A stretch of DNA of 64,000 nt from Sphingobacterium sp. ML3W (GTDB lineage: Bacteria > Bacteroidota > Bacteroidia > Sphingobacteriales > Sphingobacteriaceae). The stretch covers positions 4,836,001 through 4,900,000 of the forward strand of contig NZ_CP107036.1 of the NCBI RefSeq assembly GCF_029542085.1, given 5' to 3'. The notes beneath the pieces are model-generated. The model saw only the letters and a list, made by a program, of their open reading frames with translations. It was not told the DNA's origin and ran no database searches. Below, one piece after another: positions 58,308 through 64,000 of the stretch. Position 1 is the stretch's first letter, and each line of letters opens with the position of its first letter. The translations under genes and the position numbers were made by a program.

Positions 58308-58865
58308 ATGGCAGAATTAAATCAGGATAGTGGTAAAAAAGGCAAAGGCGGGAAAGTACGGTCTAAGAAGAATGGTGGTAAGGTCGACCTTACAGCCATG
58401 GTGGATTTGGCCTTCCTATTGATTACCTTTTTCATGTTAACCACATCTTTAAATAAACCACAAGCGATGGACGTGGCGATGCCAGATAAAAATAAAGTTA
58501 AGGATGAGCCTCAGCCAGATCTATTGACAGCTGATAACCGTTCATTGACAGTTTTATTGGGATCTGATAACAAAGTCTCTGTGATTTACGGACAAGTAAA
58601 AAATCCTATCGAAGGACCAACTACAGTTGGTTTCGGAGCTGATGGTATTCGCAAGGTATTGATGGAGAAAAAAGCCTATGTACCACGCGTTGCTGGTGGC
58701 AAGGATTTGATCGTTATCATTAGACCGAGTGATAAAAGCACGCAACGTAACCTAGTTGATATTCTTGATGAAATGAAAATCGTGGATATTAAACGTTACA
58801 TGATTGCTAAAATCAGTCCAGAAGAAGTGGAGGTTTTAAAACGTGATAATATCTACAATGATTAA
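58308..58865 (+). CDS. exbD: ExbD/TolR-type proton channel subunit, second paralog
   Basis: The 185-residue protein has a basic N-terminus (GKKGKGGKVRSKKNGGK), then the ExbD helix VDLTAMVDLAFLLITFFMLTTSL (about 26-48) with the channel Asp. The periplasmic domain contains TVLLGSDNKVSVIYGQ and LIVIIRPSDKSTQRNLVDILDEM. It is 24 bases after the first exbD and 33 before tonB. Both paralogs keep the key Asp, so both could take part in the channel. Confidence 0.9.
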   Translation: MAELNQDSGKKGKGGKVRSKKNGGKVDLTAMVDLAFLLITFFMLTTSLNKPQAMDVAMPDKNKVKDEPQPDLLTADNRSLTVLLGSDNKVSVIYGQVKNPIEGPTTVGFGADGIRKVLMEKKAYVPRVAGGKDLIVIIRPSDKSTQRNLVDILDEMKIVDIKRYMIAKISPEEVEVLKRDNIYND

Positions 58866-58898
58866 TCATTATTAGATAGCACGATAAAGTATAAAAAT

Positions 58899-59789
58899 AT
58901 GATAGGGTCAAAATTAGATATTTTTAAGAAAGAATGGCTTGAGGTCGTTTTTCAGGGACGTAACAAGGAATACGGAGCGTATGAGCTACGTAAACTTGCC
59001 CCTAAAGCGACCAATAGAGGGCTTGTTGTCGTTATCGGCATCGTAGTCATAGCCAGTCTCCTTAGTGTTTATGGAAATAAGCTTTTTCCAAAGAAACCTG
59101 TTGAAGCACCTCCAGCGGTAACAGAAGTTACCTTGGAAGACCTTGAAGAGATCAAACCACCAGAACCACCAGAAGAGGAACCACTTCCACAAGAACCGGA
59201 AGAGAAACCTCAGCAAGTGGCAATGGATGTGCCGAAAGAAGATTTGATTCGTTTTCCTGAGCCAAAAGTAGCTCCTGCAAATAAAGTTGTAGAAGAAGTT
59301 GCTTCGCAGGAAGAGTTGAAGGATCCAAATAAAACTCCGGCGCGTATTACTTTGAAAGGTAGTCCGACAGGTACTTCGGTAGCACGTGGTGAGTTTGGTT
59401 CAAAGAAACAAGACGGTGGAATCACTGGTGTTTCAAAAGGAGATCCAAATGGAGATCCAAATGGGGATAAAATCTTTACTGCGGTAGAGGTTAATCCTGA
59501 GCCAATCGGCGGTATGAAAGCGTTTATGTCGTGGGTATCCTCTAACTATGATTATCCGCAAGCGGCACAGGAAAGTGGAGTTAATGGTGTGGTGGAAGTT
59601 TCCTTTGTCGTTGAGAGAGATGGTAGTTTGACAGATATCAGTGTAAAACGCGATTTGAAATATGGTACAGGAGATGCAGCTGTTAAGCTGTTGAAGAAAG
59701 CTAAAAAATGGAAACCGGGTATTCAAAATGGTCGTCCAGTTCGTGTAGCTTACACCTTACCAATTCGTTTGAATCTTCAGACACAATAG
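58899..59789 (+). CDS. tonB: Energy transducer TonB
   Basis: The 296-residue protein has one membrane helix (about 42-60) and a proline/glutamate-rich rod (about 72-120, PPEPPEEEPLPQEPEEKPQ) that spans the periplasm. The C-terminal TonB domain (about 205-296) reads AAQESGVNGVVEVSFVVERDG, LKKAKKWKPGIQNGRPVRV and YTLPIRL. Between lies a Gly/Asp repeat PNGDPNGDKI. It carries energy from ExbBD to outer-membrane receptors. The next gene starts one base after its stop. Confidence 0.94.
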   Translation: MIGSKLDIFKKEWLEVVFQGRNKEYGAYELRKLAPKATNRGLVVVIGIVVIASLLSVYGNKLFPKKPVEAPPAVTEVTLEDLEEIKPPEPPEEEPLPQEPEEKPQQVAMDVPKEDLIRFPEPKVAPANKVVEEVASQEELKDPNKTPARITLKGSPTGTSVARGEFGSKKQDGGITGVSKGDPNGDPNGDKIFTAVEVNPEPIGGMKAFMSWVSSNYDYPQAAQESGVNGVVEVSFVVERDGSLTDISVKRDLKYGTGDAAVKLLKKAKKWKPGIQNGRPVRVAYTLPIRLNLQTQ

Positions 59790-59790
59790 A

Positions 59791-60027
59791 ATGACAGATT
59801 TTAATTCGAATAATAATTCTAATTATAGACAGAAATCGCCTTTAAAGCGATTTCTGTCTATTTTAGGACTATTTATGTTTGGTTTTTATTTTGTTTTGGG
59901 CCTGCTGATTATTTTTTGGGACAATTTTCCCATTGAAATTAATTCAGCTTACAAAACAGTTTTTGGTGTTGTACTGATTCTTTATTCTTTTATGCGGTTT
60001 GTACGACTTTGGCAAAACAATTTTTAA
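59791..60027 (+). CDS. Small membrane protein after tonB
   Basis: The 78-residue protein has a polar start (MTDFNSNNNSNYRQ), a basic piece (KSPLKR) and two transmembrane helices (about 26-46 and 54-70). No family recognised. Its ATG is one base after the tonB stop, so translation is likely coupled. A strong terminator-like hairpin (59826-59860) lies inside its codons about 12-24. Confidence 0.7.
   Translation: MTDFNSNNNSNYRQKSPLKRFLSILGLFMFGFYFVLGLLIIFWDNFPIEINSAYKTVFGVVLILYSFMRFVRLWQNNF
59826..59864 (+). terminator. Terminator-like hairpin inside the small gene
   Basis: TAGACAGAAATCGC (59826-59839) and GCGATTTCTGTCTA (59847-59860) are perfect 14-bp arms with a 7-base loop, followed by TTTT. 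It has the form of an intrinsic terminator placed 37 bases after tonB but within a coding sequence. Confidence 0.65.
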
Positions 60028-60108
60028 TTAACTGCTAGCGGTCTTTTTAAATTTCATTCAACTCTCTTCAAAAATTAAACTATTCTTTTATTTTAATTGT
60101 CTTATTAT

Positions 60109-61047
60109 ATGATGTATCGTATGAGAAAATATAGTGTAATTCTTGTGATGCTTAGCCTTTGCGTGGGACTGTTGTTATCCTGCAAAGATCGAGCAAAGAA
60201 CAATAAAGGGAGCGAGGATATTCTAACCGGTAAATTGCCCGTCTTGGTTGATCAGACATTATTGCCGATCATTAAGGAATCTGCTGATGTGTTTGAGAGT
60301 TCCTATCCGAATTCCAGTCTTGAAATTATGGCGAGACCAGAGATCAAAGCTGTTAATGCTTTATTGTCAGACTCAGCTTATGTGGTTGTATTAACAAGGA
60401 AATTAAATAGCCAAGAAGAAGACTATTTTAAGAAGCGTGGGATTCAGCCTAAAATATTCCAGATGGCTTCCGATGCCGTAGTATTAATTAATAATCGTAA
60501 CAGTGCTGATACTATAATGTCTCAAAAGAACGTTAAGTCTTTGTTGGAGGGTAACTTAAGTGGTCAACGTTTGATTTTTGACAATGCTAATTCAAGTACC
60601 TTACGCTTTTTAAAGGACTACTTCAAAATTGAGAAAATTGATCCGAAGGCTGTTTCAGCGATGAGAGATAGTGAGGATGTAATGAAGTATATTAGTGAAA
60701 ATGCTAATGCAGTGGGGGTTATCGGTTATAATTGGTACTTGAAAGCGGTTGAAAAAAATTCGCAATTATTGGATAAAATTCGTACATTGAGCATCGAAAA
60801 TGTTAGTGCGGGGGCAGACAAGGCACATTTTTATAAGCCATCACAGTCAACCATAGCCGACGGAGTGTATCCGTTCATCAGACCGGTTTACATCATGAAT
60901 TACCAACCGAACATGGGGCTAGGCTTGGGCTTTAGTGCTTTTTTGACAGGAGATCGCGGGCAACGGATCGTATTAAAAGCGGGACTAGTTCCTGTGACAA
61001 TGCCGGGTCGCGAGATCATTATTAGAGATGAGAGTTATATTAAATAG
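60109..61047 (+). CDS. PstS-like substrate-binding lipoprotein
   Basis: About 312 residues. A signal with lipobox Cys (VGLLLSC, about 23-29) precedes a periplasmic binding protein fold of the PstS type: LPVLVDQTLLPIIKESADVF, VVVLTRKLNSQEEDYF, DAVVLINNRN, LIFDNANSSTLRFLKDYF (near the phosphate-binding Ser/Thr loop) and GVIGYNWYL. No pstCAB permease genes are adjacent; the gene is instead tied to the TonB block. The exact start (60109, 60112 or 60121) is uncertain; all lie before the signal. Confidence 0.82.
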   Translation: MMYRMRKYSVILVMLSLCVGLLLSCKDRAKNNKGSEDILTGKLPVLVDQTLLPIIKESADVFESSYPNSSLEIMARPEIKAVNALLSDSAYVVVLTRKLNSQEEDYFKKRGIQPKIFQMASDAVVLINNRNSADTIMSQKNVKSLLEGNLSGQRLIFDNANSSTLRFLKDYFKIEKIDPKAVSAMRDSEDVMKYISENANAVGVIGYNWYLKAVEKNSQLLDKIRTLSIENVSAGADKAHFYKPSQSTIADGVYPFIRPVYIMNYQPNMGLGLGFSAFLTGDRGQRIVLKAGLVPVTMPGREIIIRDESYIK

Positions 61048-61072
61048 ATAATAAATAGTACAAAAATAGATT

Positions 61073-62884
61073 ATGACAAACAGTAAATTATTATTTAGTC
61101 TTTTATTGGCTGGATCTGTGGGCACAGTAAGTGCGCAAAGTTTGAAAGATGCTAGAGCAGCTATCGAGGCTGAAAACTATGGTAAAGCGAAAACTATTCT
61201 TCAACAATTAGTGACTAAGCAACCTAAGAATGGAGATAATTATTTCTATTTGGGTCAAGTTTATTTGGTAAACGACAGAGCGGACTCTGCGGCTGCGATT
61301 TTCAACCAAGGTTTGACTGCTGATCCAAAAGCGACTATCAACAACGTAGGTTTGGGTTATGTTGACTTATTGAAAAAAGATAAAGCTGGCGCTGAATCCA
61401 AGTTTGCTTTGGCAACAGCAAAATTAGGTAAAAAAGATTACGAGCCATTATTGGAAATCGGTCGTGCATATATTAAAACACCGGAACCGGATTATGCGAA
61501 AGCTTTAGAATATCTGACACAAGCGAAAGCGAAAAATACAAAAGATATTGCGATTCCTTTAGCGTTAGGTGATGCATACCGTGGTTTGAGAGAAGGTTCA
61601 TTGGCATATACCAGTTACGGTGATGCGATGGACATTGATCAAAACTCCGTTAAAGCAAAAGTTGGTCAGGCAATTATCGTTCGTGGAGCACAGGCTTACG
61701 ATGAAGCCGTAACACAATTGGAAGCAATCGTTGCTGAAACGCCAACTTATGCTCCGACTTACCGTGAATTGGCAGAGACTTACTACCAATGGTCAAAAAT
61801 GCCTGGAACGACAGATGAGAAATATGTTGAGTTGAACAAAAAAGGTGTTGAACAATACAAGAAATATCTAGAGGTTGCTGGTGACAATACATTGGAAGCA
61901 AAAATCCGTTATGCCGATTTCTTGGTTTATTCGCGTCAATATGACGAGCTGAAAACTGTATCGGAAGAATTGGCAAAAAATCCATCTGTAGATCCAAAAA
62001 TCTATCGTTATTTAGGATATATCGCTTTCCAAAAATCGAAAGATTATCCAAAAGCATTGGAATATTTAAATCAAATGTTCAGCAAGATGGAGAAAGACCG
62101 TGTGATTCCTTTGGATTATATGTACTTGGGTATGGCTGAAATTGCGACAAATAGCCCTAAACCGGCTGCAGGTGCTGATGGTGCAGCTGTTGATAGTACG
62201 GCGACTGTAGCTGCTCCAGTTTTGACTCCAGAAAATACCGCAAATATCCAAAAGGGTATTGCTAATATTAAGAAGGCTATTGAGGGTGATAAAGAATTGT
62301 TAGGTGAGGTTGCTGAATTGGCCTTTGCAAAATATCAAGAGCAAGAATTGCAGACAGCAGTTTCTTTATTTGGACTTGTAGGGGAGTATAAAGACACTCC
62401 TTATTACTTTGACTCCCACTATTATGCTGGCGAAGGTAACTATCAAATTGGTTTCAAAAAGGATGCTCAAGCGAAAGATGCTGAAGGAAATTATGTAAAT
62501 CAAGACTTGAGAAATCAAGCTATTGCGGACTTTGCTACTGCACAAAAAGAGCTGACAATTATTGAAACAACTGATAACAAAGAGGCTCAAGATAAATACT
62601 TGATTAACGCATTGTATTATAAAGCTTTTTCCGCTTTGGGTTCTGACGATATGGCACAGCCAAAAGGTGATTTTGTTGCTGCATTCCAAAAATTGATTGA
62701 TACAATCAACCAAAGAGGTACGCAAGAAAAGAACAAAGCATATTTAGTTGATGCGTATACTTATATCGGTCTTTTCCATTATTTGAAACAAGATACAGCG
62801 AAAGCAAAACAGAATTTCCAAAAAGTATTGGAAATTGATCCTACAAACGAGGATGTTAAAGGATACCTAGATGCTTTAAAATAG
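61073..62884 (+). CDS. Secreted TPR protein
   Basis: The 603-residue protein has a signal peptide (MTNSKLLFSLLLAGSVGTVSA) and many TPR units: AEAIEAENYGKAKTI-like pairs, NGDNYFYLGQVYLVNDRADSA, YAKALEYLTQAKAKN and YPKALEYLNQMFSKM. An Ala/Pro/Thr-rich linker (about 365-385) divides two repeat arrays. The last unit is AKAKQNFQKVLEIDPTNED. It is the last gene of the TonB block; periplasmic scaffold is a reasonable guess. Confidence 0.85.
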   Translation: MTNSKLLFSLLLAGSVGTVSAQSLKDARAAIEAENYGKAKTILQQLVTKQPKNGDNYFYLGQVYLVNDRADSAAAIFNQGLTADPKATINNVGLGYVDLLKKDKAGAESKFALATAKLGKKDYEPLLEIGRAYIKTPEPDYAKALEYLTQAKAKNTKDIAIPLALGDAYRGLREGSLAYTSYGDAMDIDQNSVKAKVGQAIIVRGAQAYDEAVTQLEAIVAETPTYAPTYRELAETYYQWSKMPGTTDEKYVELNKKGVEQYKKYLEVAGDNTLEAKIRYADFLVYSRQYDELKTVSEELAKNPSVDPKIYRYLGYIAFQKSKDYPKALEYLNQMFSKMEKDRVIPLDYMYLGMAEIATNSPKPAAGADGAAVDSTATVAAPVLTPENTANIQKGIANIKKAIEGDKELLGEVAELAFAKYQEQELQTAVSLFGLVGEYKDTPYYFDSHYYAGEGNYQIGFKKDAQAKDAEGNYVNQDLRNQAIADFATAQKELTIIETTDNKEAQDKYLINALYYKAFSALGSDDMAQPKGDFVAAFQKLIDTINQRGTQEKNKAYLVDAYTYIGLFHYLKQDTAKAKQNFQKVLEIDPTNEDVKGYLDALK

Positions 62885-62909
62885 GCTTAACTAAAATCAT
62901 TCTAAATTA

Positions 62910-62940
62910 GGCGCAGATAGTGATATCTGCGCCTTTTTTG
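62910..62940 (+). terminator. Terminator of the TonB block
   Basis: GGCGCAGATA (62910-62919) and TATCTGCGCC (62924-62933) with loop GTGA are followed by TTTTTT. Confidence 0.92.
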
Positions 62941-63003
62941 TTTTGATTTTAGTCATGGAATCTCTATATTTAAAGACAGTTACCAATATAAATTTTGATT
63001 GAG

Positions 63004-63378
63004 ATGGAGCACGCCAATAGTATGCCGATAGACTACTTACCTATATTCATACAGCTTATCGTAGCGGTAGGATTCGGAGTAGGTACCATAATTATTACAC
63101 ACCTTATCGGGCCGAAAGTCAGGACGGAAAATAAACTTGGGGCATTTGAATCCGGTATTGAAGTCATAGGGAACGCGAGGCAGCCTTTTTCAATTAAATA
63201 TTTTCTGGTAGCAATCTTGTTTGTCATTTTCGATGTTGAGGTTATTTTCATGTATCCATGGGCTGTCAACTTCCGGGAAATGGGCTTTCAAGGCTTGATC
63301 GAGATGTTTATTTTCATGGGAATGCTCTTGTTGGGCTTTATCTATGTCATTAAGAAAAAAGCATTAAACTGGGACTAA
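63004..63378 (+). CDS. nuoA: NADH-quinone oxidoreductase subunit A
   Basis: NuoA is a small membrane subunit of respiratory complex I. The 124-residue protein has three helices (about 16-36, 66-88, 97-117) and the conserved loop ENKLGAFESGIEVIGNARQPFSIKYFLVAILFVIFDVEVIF with its typical ESG and FDVE. The ATG at 63004 is used instead of a TTG at 62995. nuoB follows after 61 bases. Confidence 0.95.
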   Translation: MEHANSMPIDYLPIFIQLIVAVGFGVGTIIITHLIGPKVRTENKLGAFESGIEVIGNARQPFSIKYFLVAILFVIFDVEVIFMYPWAVNFREMGFQGLIEMFIFMGMLLLGFIYVIKKKALNWD

Positions 63379-63439
63379 GTTGTCCTGCAACATTGGCTGT
63401 AATGGCTGATTGTACTTAAACCTTATAAATCGTCTTTTC

Positions 63440-63991
63440 ATGAGTGATATAAAATTGGCAGAAGCTCCTCCGGGAGTAGAAGGCGCAGGTTTCTTTGCGA
63501 CAAGCTTGGATAAAGCGATCGGGTTGGCGCGCGCAAATTCATTGTGGCCCTTGCCTTTTGCGACATCCTGTTGTGGTATCGAATTTATGGCTACAATGGG
63601 TTCCACCTATGATTTGGCCAGATTCGGCGCCGAACGACCAAGTTTTTCTCCGCGTCAGGCGGATATGTTGTTGGTCATGGGAACTATCGCAAAGAAGATG
63701 GCTCCTGTCTTGAGACAAGTCTATGTGCAGATGGCAGAACCCCGTTGGGTGATTGCTGTGGGAGCCTGTGCTTCCAGTGGTGGGATCTTTGATACCTATT
63801 CTGTATTACAGGGTATCGATGAGATTATTCCTGTGGACGTTTATGTACCCGGTTGTCCTCCGCGTCCAGAAGCAATTTTGGATGGCGTATTGCGTTTGCA
63901 GGATATTGTCAAAAATGAATCGTTAAATAGACGAAACACACCAGAATATAAGGCACTATTAGAAAAATACGGTATACATACTAATAAATAG
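63440..63991 (+). CDS. nuoB: NADH-quinone oxidoreductase subunit B
   Basis: NuoB carries the terminal iron-sulfur cluster N2 that hands electrons to quinone. The 183-residue protein holds the four cysteine ligands: the unusual adjacent pair in TSCCGIEFMA (about 40-49), one in VGACASSGGIF (about 107-117) and one in VPGCPPRPEA (about 138-147). The ATG at 63440 (MSDIKLAEAPPGVEG) is preferred to a TTG further upstream. The nuoA-nuoB order is that of a normal nuo operon. Confidence 0.96.
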   Translation: MSDIKLAEAPPGVEGAGFFATSLDKAIGLARANSLWPLPFATSCCGIEFMATMGSTYDLARFGAERPSFSPRQADMLLVMGTIAKKMAPVLRQVYVQMAEPRWVIAVGACASSGGIFDTYSVLQGIDEIIPVDVYVPGCPPRPEAILDGVLRLQDIVKNESLNRRNTPEYKALLEKYGIHTNK

Positions 63992-63994
63992 AGG

Positions 63995-64000
63995 ATGGAG
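63995..64000 (+). CDS. First codons of the next gene (probably nuoC, truncated by the window)
   Basis: ATG GAG starts 3 bases after the nuoB stop. From the order of nuo operons the next gene would be nuoC or nuoCD, but only two codons are visible. Confidence 0.35.

Overview
The window is a chromosomal piece of a Bacteroidota bacterium, most likely Sphingobacterium or a close relative in Sphingobacteriaceae. The evidence is a Bacteroidota-type 16S rRNA 3' end (GGAATACCTCCTTT), promoters of the TTG / TAnnTTTG type, few Shine-Dalgarno sequences, and family content typical of the phylum: Bacteroidota-type omega subunit, OmpA with TSP3 repeats, a CarboxypepD-regulatory outer-membrane barrel, the ExbB-ExbD-ExbD-TonB block and the MoxR/DUF58 block. 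Coding DNA is AT-rich. The order looks like ordinary core genome. I saw no CRISPR array, intact insertion sequence or prophage.

Layout. 1-311: end of an HD-domain gene. 312-1963: non-coding, with a possible IS110-type relic, a perfect 19-bp inverted repeat, a strand-skewed GC-rich block and two tandem rRNA promoters. 1964-7328: complete rRNA operon (16S, tRNA-Ile, tRNA-Ala, 23S, 5S, terminator) with matching processing stems and boxA-like sites. 7329-8176: empty. 8225-19538: housekeeping genes (rRNA methyltransferase, coaBC-rpoZ-bamD, NifU-type scaffold, LolC-type permease, MBL hydrolase, aroE, TPR protein, major OmpA protein). 19777-28305: Pit phosphate transporter with DUF47 partner and sensor kinase, psd, YwqK-repeat protein, polA, rsgA. 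28361-33805: a secreted/lipoprotein gene pair of unknown function and an AsmA-like protein. 33930-36838: potassium uptake (TrkH, TrkA) plus a YbjQ protein. 37087-45759: YfhO membrane protein, rnhB, TonB-receptor-like barrel, M16 peptidase, fabD. 45981-52984: the RDD / SpoIIM / membrane protein / DUF4129 / DUF4350 / MoxR / DUF58 block. 52977-56262: Dabb protein, metK, diacylglycerol kinase, SUI1 protein. 56695-62884: exbB-exbD-exbD-tonB, a small membrane protein, a PstS-like lipoprotein and a TPR protein. 63004-64000: start of the complex I operon (nuoA, nuoB, first codons of the next gene).

How they work together. The TonB block energises outer-membrane receptors, of which 40418-43255 is a possible member. 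OmpA and BamD serve the cell envelope. Pit with DUF47 handles phosphate and TrkH/TrkA potassium. The MoxR-DUF58 block is a tightly packed unit (stop/start overlaps) whose function is not established, and is the best candidate here for an incompletely described system.

The most interesting non-coding signals are a terminator-like hairpin inside the 5' end of a small gene after tonB, a structured metK leader, a sigma-54-like promoter before ompA, a near-consensus parS palindrome before trkH, and a repeated module in the rRNA spacers. All are sequence readings without computation; family names rest on motifs recognised by eye.
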